A model generated the notes under the pieces. That model saw only the letters and a list, made by a program, of their open reading frames with translations, had not been told where the DNA came from and searched no databases. From positions 5,685,001 through 5,749,000 of the forward strand of contig NZ_CP160398.1 of NCBI RefSeq assembly GCF_040729435.1: a stretch of 64,000 nucleotides of DNA, read 5' to 3'. This DNA comes from Pseudomonas sp. HOU2 (lineage in GTDB: Bacteria; Pseudomonadota; Gammaproteobacteria; Pseudomonadales; Pseudomonadaceae). Shown piece after piece: positions 15,419-23,376 of this stretch; within the stretch, counting starts at the first letter, position 1; every line of letters begins with the position of its first letter. The translations under genes and the position numbers were made by a program.

Positions 15419-15997
15419 CTACGGCAGGCGGCAAGCTTCATGCAGTACCTCCATGACAAAAATTGTGGGTTCAATGTGAACAGTGTCGATCCTTTCAAGT
15501 TCGTACGAGTAGCGCCATTTAACAAAAGCGTCATTCAGATGCTGAAGATAGCCAGTGAAATTTGGCTGCTCGCCCAAAACCCTATTCGCTGCGCACTTGG
15601 GTATCACTTGATTGATTTCGAGATGCGCCTTGGTTGGCAATGAGAGATGCAATTTGACTAGTTCGTGCCCTCGGAGCGCTTTTCCGTGTTTCTGCGCAAG
15701 GGCCTTGAGGTACAGCTCGATGCTAAAAGCCGCATTGACGACGAAAGGCACTGGGGAAAAGCCATTCCTAGGCGTTCTACGAAGGTTTTTCTCGTATACA
15801 TGCGCTGAAGTGTTGGCGAAGGCTATTGCTTGGTTAAAAACAGCTTGAAAGGGAGTGACTTCCTTGTGCAGCCCTTTTTCTTTAAGGAAAGCACGTACAG
15901 CCTCCGCGTCTTGATCTGTGTTGCCATTTGATCGCACCTCACCGACGACGATGCCGTTTAGAAGAATTGCCTTGGGGCCTGGTGGAGTATTTGGCAT
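15419..15997 (-). CDS. Cassette gene 2: HEPN-like protein
   Basis: A 192-residue soluble protein. The helix FVVNAAFSIELYLKALAQKH followed by GHELVKLHLSLP, and the C-terminal FVKWRYSYE, look like a HEPN-type four-helix domain (residues about 55-185). Some HEPN proteins are ribonucleases of toxin-antitoxin or phage-defence systems, with a catalytic arginine and histidine a few residues apart; here Arg and His are adjacent in ALRGHEL, so RNase activity is uncertain. ATG 15997 is 14 bp inside the cassette boundary, as expected for an integron cassette. No partner gene lies in the same cassette. Confidence 0.72.
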   Translation of the reverse strand: MPNTPPGPKAILLNGIVVGEVRSNGNTDQDAEAVRAFLKEKGLHKEVTPFQAVFNQAIAFANTSAHVYEKNLRRTPRNGFSPVPFVVNAAFSIELYLKALAQKHGKALRGHELVKLHLSLPTKAHLEINQVIPKCAANRVLGEQPNFTGYLQHLNDAFVKWRYSYELERIDTVHIEPTIFVMEVLHEACRLP

Positions 15998-16005
15998 GGG
16001 GAGCG

Positions 16006-16065
16006 GCCTAATATCTGAATTAAGCCGCGCCGCGAAGCGGCGTCGGCTTGAATGAATTGTTAGGT
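16006..16065 (-). other. attC recombination site B (between cassette genes 1 and 2)
   Basis: The best site of the array. On the minus strand: R'' ACCTAAC, AATTCATT, then CAAGCCGACGCCGC-TTCG-GCGGCGCGGCTT as paired arms, then AATTCAGAT and R' ATTAGGC. Apart from a few bases this is the classical 60-bp attC known from aadA-type cassettes. The first base of R' is A instead of G, which could lower recombination at this copy. Confidence 0.9.
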
Positions 16066-16066
16066 C

Positions 16067-16405
16067 TCAAGCCCACCTGATCCACGTCAGTAGGTCACGA
16101 GCGGAATCAGATGAGGGTAGGTCTATCTTAAACAGTTGTCGTTCGCCTGCGAGTTGAGAAGAGACCCGGGCAAGTGCAGTCGAGGGGTTTTCAGGTGGAT
16201 AGCACGTGACTTTGCCGAGGCGGGCCTTCATACGCTCGGGGACTTTGCTGACGAAAACAGAGCACTTCGTGGTGGTACGAGGGTCAAACGCCACCTCGGC
16301 GCCTGTGTCAAAGCGGTAGCTCACTAGGTATTCGTTATTGTCCTGTTCCAAGCGGACGGCATGCGGATCTGCATCCAGCATGGCTCTCAAATCTTCCCCT
16401 TGCAT
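16067..16405 (-). CDS. Cassette gene 1: small hypothetical protein
   Basis: A 112-residue soluble protein beginning MQGEDLRAMLDADPHAVRLE and ending LLTWIRWA. It has a beta-rich middle (EYLVSYRFDTGAEVAFDPRT) and no recognised domain. ATG 16405 is chosen because AGGGGAA lies 8 bp upstream and the cassette boundary GTTAGGC lies just before that; a longer open frame to 16675 crosses the recombination site. The stop is one base from attC site B. A tightly packed single gene between two recombination sites is typical of integron cassettes. Confidence 0.72.
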   Translation of the reverse strand: MQGEDLRAMLDADPHAVRLEQDNNEYLVSYRFDTGAEVAFDPRTTTKCSVFVSKVPERMKARLGKVTCYPPENPSTALARVSSQLAGERQLFKIDLPSSDSARDLLTWIRWA

Positions 16406-16422
16406 GAATATTCCCCTGTGAG

Positions 16423-16485
16423 GCCTAACTATAGTTGCCAGCATGCTGGCCTGATCCGAGATTAGCTTGCAGGCTGGAGCTAGAC
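16423..16485 (-). other. attC-like recombination site A (5' end of the array)
   Basis: On the minus strand: R''-like GTCTAGC, L''-like CCAGC, a variable middle, complementary GCTGG, CAACTATA and a consensus R' core GTTAGGC. Length is 63 bp. R'' deviates in one base. It directly precedes cassette gene 1. It could be the attC of a lost upstream cassette or an attI remnant. Confidence 0.55.
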
Positions 16486-16588
16486 AATGAGTCAGCTTCC
16501 GCGTCGAAAAGTATCGAAATCGCTGGCCCGGATACTCAGGCAATGAGAGGGAAGGGAGTCGTCCCTGCTTTCTTTGATGCTTTTGAGC

Positions 16589-16608
16589 GTCTGCTTTTGG
16601 CCGAAAGC
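16589..16608 (-). repeat. Right copy of the 20-bp repeat bracketing the cassette island
   Basis: The minus strand reads GCTTTCGGCCAAAAGCAGAC, identical to 13260-13279 on the plus strand. With the surrounding bases it forms CTGCTTT-TGGC-CGAAAGCAG, a short palindrome. The 16486-16671 stretch contains no other recognisable element. Confidence 0.7.
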
Positions 16609-16671
16609 AGCCCCATCCGTAATTCCCTATCAGTCCGAGTCCCGCCAGATCAACGGAATCTATTAGCAGTA

Positions 16672-17778
16672 TCAATCAGCGACGATCTCAAACGCAGCAC
16701 TCCCCAAAACCGCCCCATTAACCAAAACCCTAACCCCATGCCGCCCCAAAAAATGCCTCCGCGTCGTAAAATCCCGAATCACCTGCCGCCTCCCCACAAC
16801 CACCTCCCCAAACCCCGCCAACTCCACCGTCTTCAACTTGAACACCTTCCCCGAGACCCCGCCATTCGCCTTCACATAGTCAATCGCATAATCAATTACC
16901 AACCGCTGCTCACGCGCCACCGTCGACTTCACCGTAAACGACAACGTAATCGCCTCACCCAACCTCACCACCGCCGGCTCAACCCGCACATCCAGCAACT
17001 CAACCTCTGCCTTGGCCCCCGCACCAATCACCGTCAGCGCGCGCAGATCGCCCTGTTTGATCAAGCTGCGCAACGCATGCTTGGCAATCCACGCCGTGTG
17101 TTTGTTTTCCAGCGGCCAGCCTTCAACCGTGTCCAGCACCCATTCCGGATGTTCCTTAGTCACGTCATTCAGATGATTCGCCACGGACTTGCGTACGTAC
17201 AGACTCTCGTCGGTCTTCAACCGATCGAGGATACCGGCGGTCAGTTGCGGGTTGGCTTGCACGGCTTCCAGGCGGAATGACCAGGGCAGGCGAGGGCGGG
17301 TGCCTTCGCTGGCGAGGCGGCGGACGTGGTGGTTTTGGTCTTGGGTCCAGTCGTGCATGAGTTCCAGCGCGCGTGCGAGGTCGCTGCGCAGGAAGTGGCG
17401 GATGGCGAATTCGGACGAGCCGAAGGTGGTGAAGTATTTCAGCGCTTGCATGGAGGTATCGAAGGCGTGGCCGCCGTAGCTGGCGACGTAGTGCGGCAGG
17501 CACATGCTGACGAATCCGCTGTTGAGGCGGGGGGCGAGTTCGCGCAGGACTTCGAGGGAATCTTCGTAGTCCAGTGGCAGCACGGCGTGCAGGCTTTCGC
17601 TGACGCGGGCCATGCGTTGCATCACCGACAATTCCGCCAACCCTTGGTTGGCGTGCTTGAGAAACGCCTTGGCCTTGAACGCCGGGTACACGGCGCTCAT
17701 TTCGCTGGCGATGTGTTGCAGGCGTTCGGCGTTGAAGATTTCCTTTAACGCCGGGGCGGCGGTGTCGGTGGTGCTCAT
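16672..17778 (-). CDS. alkC: AlkC-type DNA alkylation repair glycosylase with Ig-like C-terminal domain
   Basis: A 368-residue DNA repair enzyme of the HEAT-like-repeat AlkC/AlkD glycosylase superfamily, which removes N3-alkylated purines without flipping the base. The helical repeat region spans about residues 10-260 (SGFVSMCLPHYVASYGGH, DESLYVRKSVANHLNDVTKE). From about residue 265 there is a beta-rich Ig-like tail (VELLDVRVEPAVVRLGEAIT), the arrangement known for P. fluorescens AlkC. ATG 17778 is 2 bp after the stop of the GST gene, so the two form an operon. The 3' end is the junction with the cassette island. Confidence 0.87.
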   Translation of the reverse strand: MSTTDTAAPALKEIFNAERLQHIASEMSAVYPAFKAKAFLKHANQGLAELSVMQRMARVSESLHAVLPLDYEDSLEVLRELAPRLNSGFVSMCLPHYVASYGGHAFDTSMQALKYFTTFGSSEFAIRHFLRSDLARALELMHDWTQDQNHHVRRLASEGTRPRLPWSFRLEAVQANPQLTAGILDRLKTDESLYVRKSVANHLNDVTKEHPEWVLDTVEGWPLENKHTAWIAKHALRSLIKQGDLRALTVIGAGAKAEVELLDVRVEPAVVRLGEAITLSFTVKSTVAREQRLVIDYAIDYVKANGGVSGKVFKLKTVELAGFGEVVVGRRQVIRDFTTRRHFLGRHGVRVLVNGAVLGSAAFEIVAD

Positions 17779-17780
17779 GG

Positions 17781-18386
17781 TCAGGTCATCGGGGTGCTGA
17801 CGAACGCTTCGAGGGTTTCGGCGTACGCGGTGTATTGGGCGATGTGCGGGTAGCGGCGGGTGTCGATCTGGTCGGGGACGACGAGGTCGGTGAAGCTCCA
17901 GGCGACGGCGAGGCTGATGCCGGCCTGGGTGAGGGTGCCGTCGGTGGGCAGGCCGGTTTTTTCCAGTTCCTGTTCGAGGGCGGTGAACGCGGCGGCGAGT
18001 TGGCCTTCGACGCGTTCGACCCACGGTTGGTATTGAATGTCGGCCGGTCGCAGGTTGCGTTCGTAGTAGAGCTGCACGGCTTTTTCGCAGGCGGCGAGGC
18101 TGAGGCCGATCAGGCGCAGGGCGTGGGCGCGTTGTTTGAGGTCGCTCGGCAGCAGGCTTTTGCCGCTGGCGGCTTCGAGGTAGTCGAGGATGAGGGTGGA
18201 GTCCATCAGGACCACGCCGTCATCGAGGATCAGCGTGGGCGCCTTGACCACCGGGTTGATCTGCTGGAATTGCTCGAAGTGGCGGAACACCGAGACCGAT
18301 TCATGTTCGAGGTCGATGCCGAGGCGTTTGGCGGAGATCGCCACGCGGCGCACGTAAGGGGAGTCCAGCATGCCGATCAGTTTCAT
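17781..18386 (-). CDS. Glutathione S-transferase family protein
   Basis: A 201-residue cytosolic GST. The N-terminal thioredoxin-like domain begins MKLIGMLDSPYVRRVAISAK and contains the cis-proline region NPVVKAPTLILDDG and MDSTLILDYLE. The C-terminal helical domain follows from residue 90. ATG 18386 has GGAAAG 6 bp upstream and is preferred over a 12-codon extension. The gene is the first of a two-gene operon with alkC, which suggests joint handling of electrophile or alkylation damage; that link is inferred from position. Confidence 0.88.
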   Translation of the reverse strand: MKLIGMLDSPYVRRVAISAKRLGIDLEHESVSVFRHFEQFQQINPVVKAPTLILDDGVVLMDSTLILDYLEAASGKSLLPSDLKQRAHALRLIGLSLAACEKAVQLYYERNLRPADIQYQPWVERVEGQLAAAFTALEQELEKTGLPTDGTLTQAGISLAVAWSFTDLVVPDQIDTRRYPHIAQYTAYAETLEAFVSTPMT

Positions 18387-18447
18387 GACGCTTTCCTTCA
18401 AGTCGAACCGGTGGGAAGGCATAACCTAGCCGAGCCTGAGGCAAATG

Positions 18448-19356
18448 TCAGTCGTCAAAACCGGCCTGCTCGTGAATCTCGTCCACATTCAATTCCAGCC
18501 GATACGCCACCGCCACAAATAACGCCTGACACAAACACAAGGTCGCACTCAACGAACGGAACGCCAATGCGCTGCCCTCATTCACCAGCAGCAGGCTGTT
18601 GGCGTTTTTGGCCAAAGGCGAGAGGTGGCTGTCGGTGAGGATCAGGGTGTTGGCCTGTTGCTGGCGGGCGTAGCGCAGGCAGTGCTGGGTTTCCTTGGCG
18701 TAGGGGGTGAAGCTGATGGCGATGACCAAATCGCCGCTACGCACGCTGCGCATCTGCTCGCGATAACTGCCGCCCAGTCCGGAAACCAGATGAATCCGCT
18801 TGTGAGTGTGTTGCAAGTTGTAAACGAGGTAGTCGGCGACGGCGAAGGAGCGACGTACGCCGACGACATAGATGTTGTCGGCGTTGACGATCAGGTCGAC
18901 GGCTTTTTCGAAGGCGACGTCGTCGAGTTCGCGGCCCAGGCGTTCAATGCCGGAGCGGGTGGCGTCGATGCATTCGCGGGCGAGGTCGCCGTCGCTGGCT
19001 TGCTGCGACTGGTTGGCGATCATGCTGCGGATGCGTTGCTGGTAGTTGTGCACCGGCGAGGCTTTGTGGGTGTAGGCGGCGCGGAACAGCGCCTGCATTT
19101 CGCTGAAGCCGCTGAACCCGAAGCGCTGCGAGAAACGCACGATGGCGGACGGATGCACCTCGCATTCCCGGGCGATGTCGCTGATGCGATCGACCATGAT
19201 CCGGTCGCTTTGCTGGCTCATGTAGCTGGCGATGCGCTTGAGTTGGCGCGGCAGGGTATCGTATTCGTCGGTGATCAGTTGCAGCAGACGCTCGGCATTG
19301 ATCGGAGGGCTGGCGAGGGGGCGCTCGTCGTTGGCCGGCAGATCGGGGCGGGGCAT
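18448..19356 (-). CDS. MurR/RpiR family transcriptional regulator
   Basis: A 302-residue regulator with an N-terminal RpiR-type helix-turn-helix (about residues 22-98, ISDIARECEVHPSAIVRFSQ) and a C-terminal SIS sugar-phosphate-binding domain (about 135-270, with YVVGVRRSFAVADYL and DLVIAISFTPYAKET). Such proteins sense phosphosugars. No sugar catabolic genes lie beside it, so its target is not visible in this window. ATG 19356 is followed by a proline-rich lead before the HTH. Confidence 0.9.
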   Translation of the reverse strand: MPRPDLPANDERPLASPPINAERLLQLITDEYDTLPRQLKRIASYMSQQSDRIMVDRISDIARECEVHPSAIVRFSQRFGFSGFSEMQALFRAAYTHKASPVHNYQQRIRSMIANQSQQASDGDLARECIDATRSGIERLGRELDDVAFEKAVDLIVNADNIYVVGVRRSFAVADYLVYNLQHTHKRIHLVSGLGGSYREQMRSVRSGDLVIAISFTPYAKETQHCLRYARQQQANTLILTDSHLSPLAKNANSLLLVNEGSALAFRSLSATLCLCQALFVAVAYRLELNVDEIHEQAGFDD

Positions 19357-19384
19357 AAGTTATCCTTTGAGCTGATCGTTCAAC

Positions 19385-19479
19385 CTGTGGCGAGGGAGCT
19401 TGCTCCCGCTGGACTGCGCAGCAGGCCCAAAAATGGGGGCCGCTTCGCGACCCAGCGGGAGCAAGCTCCCTCGCCACAA
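19385..19479. repeat. Inverted REP pair (TGTGGCGAGGGAGC family)
   Basis: CTGTGGCGAGGGAGCTTGCT at the left pairs with AGCAAGCTCCCTCGCCACA at the right. The same family recurs at 25207-25342. Confidence 0.85.
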
Positions 19480-19861
19480 AGTGCTGGGTTGTGGCTGATG
19501 TTAGGAGGGCTTTTGGGGTTCTGCTTGGCTGAAACGATGCACCGGGAGAAGAAAAATTCGCGATGAGGCATCAGCGGTTAGCCGTTTGTCTTCTATATAC
19601 AGCCGCTGGACTGAATTTCTTGCTATAAACGCACTCCGATGACCGCTACGAAGCCTGTGTCAGAGCTGTTTACGGCTGTTGTCGGACAAATTCCCGGTAT
19701 TTAGAGTTGCTGAGGCCTCAAACGGGCCTTAGACTGCCGCCCCTTCGTAAATTGAGTGCCGGGTGGCGTTTGCAATAAACGATGCCTTTTCGTCGACCGG
19801 ACACGGTTCGCCGGAACGCTCCCTATTTCGCCTTAATGCACGTTTTTTTATAGAGATATCA
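19480..19861. other. Long leader or intergenic region before the DksA-like gene
   Basis: About 380 bp without a convincing gene. Seen: AGGCCTCAAACGGGCCTTAG near 19710 as a small hairpin, a pyrimidine-rich segment, and a TTTTTTTATAGAGATATC stretch just before the start at 19862. A long 5' untranslated region or a small RNA is possible, but nothing specific is recognised. Confidence 0.4.
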
Positions 19862-20266
19862 ATGACAAAGGACAAGTTGCTGGCCATGCCGGCAGATGAC
19901 TACATGAATGCCGAGCAACACGCTTTCTTCACTGAGCTGTTGCAGAACATGAAAGTCGAAACCCACGAGCGCATTGAGCAAAACCGTATCGCCATCGAAA
20001 GCCTGGACACTCCGGCCGACCCGGCGGACGCGGCTTCGGTTGAAGAAGAGCGCACCTGGCTGGTGAACGCGATCGATCGCGACCAGCGCATGCTGCCGCA
20101 ACTGGAACAAGCCCTTGAGCGCATCAAGGAAGACAGTTTTGGCTGGTGCGACGACAGCGGCGAAGCCATCGGCCTGAAACGCCTGCTGATCAGCCCGACC
20201 ACCAAATACTGCATCGAAGCTCAAGAGCGTCACGAGCAGATCGACAAGCACCAGCGTCAGGCCTGA
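19862..20266 (+). CDS. TraR/DksA-family regulator with half zinc finger
   Basis: A 134-residue DksA-like protein expected to enter the RNA polymerase secondary channel and modulate transcription with ppGpp. It has the long coiled-coil region (EERTWLVNAIDRDQRMLPQL) and a C-terminal globular end. The canonical four zinc cysteines are reduced to two: CDDS and CIEA replace CxxC pairs. This resembles DksA paralogues that work without zinc, but whether this one does is inferred. ATG 19862 is chosen because family members begin MTKDKLLAMP; the upstream extension is untranslated leader. Confidence 0.85.
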   Translation: MTKDKLLAMPADDYMNAEQHAFFTELLQNMKVETHERIEQNRIAIESLDTPADPADAASVEEERTWLVNAIDRDQRMLPQLEQALERIKEDSFGWCDDSGEAIGLKRLLISPTTKYCIEAQERHEQIDKHQRQA

Positions 20267-20300
20267 TTCCATGGCTGCCCCCTGAATCGGGGGCGCCTGC

Positions 20301-20356
20301 AAAAGATCGCAGCCTTCGGCAGCTCCTACACGAGCTGACGGGGCTGCGATCTTTGC
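20301..20356. repeat. Degenerate REP pair (GTAGGAGCTGCCG family)
   Basis: AAAAGATCGCAGCCTTCGGC with CAGCTCCTACA is followed by a shortened partner GGCTGCGATCTTTG. It lies directly after the DksA-like gene and may serve as its terminator. Confidence 0.7.
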
Positions 20357-20491
20357 TTTTGCTCGTCCGCGATATTTTGCGAGCGGTTCCATTGACCTGC
20401 TGCAGACTCCACGACTAACGGACCATGGATAATGGCGTTCTAGTGGCGTTTAATGCAGTCACAACAATGAGAACAAGCGTGGGGTGTTGAT

Positions 20492-22096
20492 ATGACGAGA
20501 GATGGATCTCTGGTTGGGGCTTTGCCCGCACCAGTGCTGTTGCCGAAAAACCGCTGGATCGCTCCGACCCTGCAAAGCATCGCCCTGATGCTGTTGCTCG
20601 CGGGCATGACGCTGGGTGGAGTTTCGCTGTACATCGGCCTGCCGCTGGCGGTGCTGATTGTCTGGCTGCCGCGCCTGCGCTCGCGGGCCACCCCTGATGC
20701 TGCGCCTGTCGATGCCGGCAGCGCGATTGCCGAACTCACCCGCGATCTTTCCTACACCACCAGTCATAACGCGCTGTCAGCCGCCGGTGTGGCGTTTTCC
20801 GTCAAGCAACTGGCGGGCAAACTTGAATCGCAACTCGATGCGGCGGCGCAGATTGTCAGCAACGCCGAAGTGATGATCGCCACCGAACACGCCACTTCGC
20901 AGCTCAGTCGTGAAGCGCTGGACGCCGCCAGCGAGGCGCATCACAGCAGCGCGGCGGGGCGCACCGAGCTGGTGGACTCGATTGCGCGCATGCATCAACT
21001 CAGTCAACGCGCCAACGCCAGCCGTGAGCTGATCGAAGCCCTGAGTCTGCGCAGCGATGATATTCAACGGGTGACCCTGGTGATTCAGTCGATCGCCAGC
21101 CAGACCAATCTGCTCGCCCTGAACGCGGCGATTGAAGCGGCGCGGGCGGGCGAGCATGGTCGGGGATTTGCGGTGGTAGCGGACGAGGTGCGCGGTCTGG
21201 CAGCGCGGACGGCCTCGGCGACCGGCGAGGTTGGGGAGATGGTCGCCGATATTCAGCAGCGCACCGCGCAAGTGGTGGAGCAGATCCGCGAGCTGTCCAG
21301 CGATCTGCAGACCGGTGTCGAACAAGTTGAAAACACCGGCCAGCATCTGCAAAACATCGCGCGGTTGGCGGCAGGGGTGGAAGGTCAGGTCGGCGAAATC
21401 GCCCGTGGTGCGGAAACCAATCGCGAGCAGCTCGACAGTCTGTTTAAGGCCATTGAGCAGATGCGCAGTGATCTGGCGATCAGCGATCAGCAGACCCGAC
21501 GCCTGGCCGAGGCCGCTGTGCAGATGGAAGGGCAGGCGGAAACCATCAGCGAGCGTCTGGCCGAAGTCGGTCTGGATGACTATCACCAGCGCGTCTATGA
21601 CCTGGCGCGTGAGGGCGCGAGTCAGATTGCGGCGAGGTTCGAGGCGGATGTCGAGCAGGGGCGGATCAGTCTTGAGGATTTGTTCGACCGTCAATATCAA
21701 CCGATTCCCGGGACGCAACCGGCGAAGTTTCAGACCCGTTTCGACCGCTACACCGATCAGGTGCTGCCGGCGATTCAGGAGCCGTTGCTGCCGCGCCATG
21801 AGGGGTTGGTCTTCGCCATCGCCTGCACGCAGCAGGGTTATGTGCCGACGCACAATCTGGCGTTCAGTCAGCCGTTGACTGGCGACGTGCAGGTCGACGC
21901 GGTGGGTAACCGTACCAAACGCAAGTTCGCCGACCGCACCGGGATTCGCTGCGGCAGCCATCAACAGGCGGTGTTGCTGCAGACCTACACCCGTGACACC
22001 GGGGAGCTGATGCACGACTTGTCGGTGCCGATCATGGTCAAGGGCCGGCATTGGGGCGGACTGCGCCTGGGTTATAAACCGGAGAGTCCGCGCTGA
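20492..22096 (+). CDS. Methyl-accepting chemotaxis protein with C-terminal sensory-type domain
   Basis: A 534-residue chemoreceptor of unusual order. Two closely spaced membrane segments occupy residues 20-55, with no periplasmic ligand domain between them. The signalling hairpin follows, with the tip [20 protein letters not shown] (about residues 200-219) and [15 protein letters not shown]. After the coiled coil, residues about 385-534 form another domain ([45 protein letters not shown]) that is probably cytoplasmic and resembles a PAS/Cache-like sensor. The receptor may therefore sense an internal signal. It is not near other che genes. Confidence 0.88.
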   Translation: MTRDGSLVGALPAPVLLPKNRWIAPTLQSIALMLLLAGMTLGGVSLYIGLPLAVLIVWLPRLRSRATPDAAPVDAGSAIAELTRDLSYTTSHNALSAAGVAFSVKQLAGKLESQLDAAAQIVSNAEVMIATEHATSQLSREALDAASEAHHSSAAGRTELVDSIARMHQLSQRANASRELIEALSLRSDDIQRVTLVIQSIASQTNLLALNAAIEAARAGEHGRGFAVVADEVRGLAARTASATGEVGEMVADIQQRTAQVVEQIRELSSDLQTGVEQVENTGQHLQNIARLAAGVEGQVGEIARGAETNREQLDSLFKAIEQMRSDLAISDQQTRRLAEAAVQMEGQAETISERLAEVGLDDYHQRVYDLAREGASQIAARFEADVEQGRISLEDLFDRQYQPIPGTQPAKFQTRFDRYTDQVLPAIQEPLLPRHEGLVFAIACTQQGYVPTHNLAFSQPLTGDVQVDAVGNRTKRKFADRTGIRCGSHQQAVLLQTYTRDTGELMHDLSVPIMVKGRHWGGLRLGYKPESPR

Positions 22097-22208
22097 TCGA
22101 TTGTTACCGCTCGCGCAATGAATCTGTGCACGTGGGTTGCTGTTTCCTCTGTGACGAAGTCATTAACATGGCTATTAGTTAGGTAGCTAATGAAGTCGAG
22201 AGGTCAGT

Positions 22209-22409
22209 ATGTGCAGAGTCGATGTCGCGGTGATGATTGGCAGTGGTGTGCCCGCCGGATTGCGCGCGATGGGCCAGAGCGTCTGCTGGGTGGTGTTGCT
22301 CAATGGTGAGCGGCGTGGCACCGCGTTCGCCAGTCGCGACGAAGCGGAGGAGTGCAAGGCTGCCTGGCTCGCGCAATTGATGGCCGAGCCTGGCGACAGC
22401 CTGCACTGA
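22209..22409 (+). CDS. Small conserved hypothetical protein
   Basis: A 66-residue protein, MCRVDVAVMIGSGVPAGLRA at the start. The middle VCWVVLLNGERRGTAFASRD followed by EAEECKAAW resembles small DUF2188-like or ligand-binding modules but is not assigned. A good ribosome site (GAGAGGTC, 6 bp) supports translation. It converges with the DUF2789 gene 6 bp away. Confidence 0.6.
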   Translation: MCRVDVAVMIGSGVPAGLRAMGQSVCWVVLLNGERRGTAFASRDEAEECKAAWLAQLMAEPGDSLH

Positions 22410-22415
22410 CATTTA

Positions 22416-22652
22416 TTAACGTCCGTCGTGCAGGCGTACGTTCAATTCATCGACCATCACCGCTTCTTCGCCGTCGGCGCGCAGCCACTCCTTCAGCAGT
22501 TGCGCCTGTTGCGGTGTCCAGAACTCGGCGTCGATCAACTTGGTGTTGGCATCCAGCGGATGCGCTTCGATGAAATCGTCGATTGCCCCGTTTTCCGATG
22601 GCAGGCCCAGTTGGTCGAACAGGGTTTTCAGATCATATGCAGGCAGTTCCAT
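22416..22652 (-). CDS. DUF2789 family protein
   Basis: A 78-residue protein typical of DUF2789: MELPAYDLKTLFDQLGLPSE, then FIEAHPLDANTKLIDAEFW and TPQQAQLLKEWLRADGEEA. The function is unknown; the family is widespread in gammaproteobacteria. AAGGAG lies 6 bp before ATG 22652, which rules out the longer frame. It lies 46 bp downstream of the gene at 22699 on the same strand. Confidence 0.85.
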   Translation of the reverse strand: MELPAYDLKTLFDQLGLPSENGAIDDFIEAHPLDANTKLIDAEFWTPQQAQLLKEWLRADGEEAVMVDELNVRLHDGR

Positions 22653-22698
22653 CGTGTACTCCTTTTGCGTGTGCCGGAATGGCGCTGTCGCTCGCTCT

Positions 22699-22974
22699 TT
22701 ATCTGAGGCAGCCGTTGGACAAGAGTTCGATTCGTGATTCAAGCGAGCGGGCGAGGGCGCACGCCTCGTTATGGTCTTCGCGGAAACCTCTTACACGACC
22801 GGTGGAAGATTCCTTGATATGAAAGAACGCGTTACCCGCTGGAACTACTTGAAATCGCGGTCTGTGACTGCCTGCTCCATGCTCTTCAAGTTCAACCAGA
22901 TTGGTGCCTTGCAGCACGAACGGCGAGTCAATGCCAGGGTTGGAAGGCTGGGCAAAGTGAGTCAGAGTGCACAT
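22699..22974 (-). CDS. Small conserved hypothetical protein
   Basis: A 91-residue protein, MCTLTHFAQPSNPGIDSPFV at the start, with SHRPRFQVVPAGNAFFHIKE and TGRVRGFREDHNEACALARS. AAGGAC 6 bp upstream supports ATG 22974. The end resembles DUF2188-type modules that follow the pattern F-x-x-x-x-E-A-x-x-x-A. Function unknown. Probably in an operon with the DUF2789 gene. Confidence 0.7.
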   Translation of the reverse strand: MCTLTHFAQPSNPGIDSPFVLQGTNLVELEEHGAGSHRPRFQVVPAGNAFFHIKESSTGRVRGFREDHNEACALARSLESRIELLSNGCLR

Positions 22975-23376
22975 ATGAAGTCCTTTTCATGAGGTAGCCG
23001 ACGGTTACAGGTCGGTTCGGGTAGTCGGAAGCAGCATCGCTGCTCTAGAATCGCCAGCGTCTGTTGACGACAGGTGCCTATCTAAAGCAATTTTTTACCG
23101 GCGATATGTCGGAAAAGGGCTTTTTTTCGTCAGTTTTTTCCCTAAAGTTTGTAGTCCGTCTTCGTTGCGCTTCAATGAAGATTTTTCCTTCAAGGTTTGG
23201 CGAACGTCGAGGCAGGTTTCTCGCCTGACTTTCCAGTAGTCTTGCGAACCCATTGATGAATGGGCGTTCTGCTTGTCTCAGGTTTACTGAAGTCATTCGG
23301 TAACAGCATCGGCCTGGCCGTTTTTTTGCCGTGCGCGTTTTGGCGCAGGGTACTTTTCAGATGTGGGGATGTTTCT
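22975..23376. other. Intergenic region with no clear gene
   Basis: About 400 bp with T-rich segments (CTTTTTTTCGTCAGTTTTTT) and a lower GC content than its flanks. Open frames in it have no ribosome site and poor composition. It holds the divergent promoters of the genes at 22974 and 23377; CCCTAAAGTTT near 23142 recalls a sigma-28 -35 element, but no matching GCCGATAA -10 follows. Confidence 0.4.

Noticed and set aside
13194..16671. Integrase gene for the cassette array
   Set aside because: No frame in or near the island shows tyrosine recombinase features (no R...HxxR...Y pattern), so the array is reported without an integrase.
20777..22051. 424-codon minus-strand frame
   Set aside because: Opposite the chemoreceptor, whose signalling motif is clear; no ribosome site.
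23142..23175. Sigma-28 promoter suggested by CCCTAAAGTTT
   Set aside because: The matching GCCGATAA -10 element is absent at the right spacing, and the downstream gene is not a known flagellar gene.
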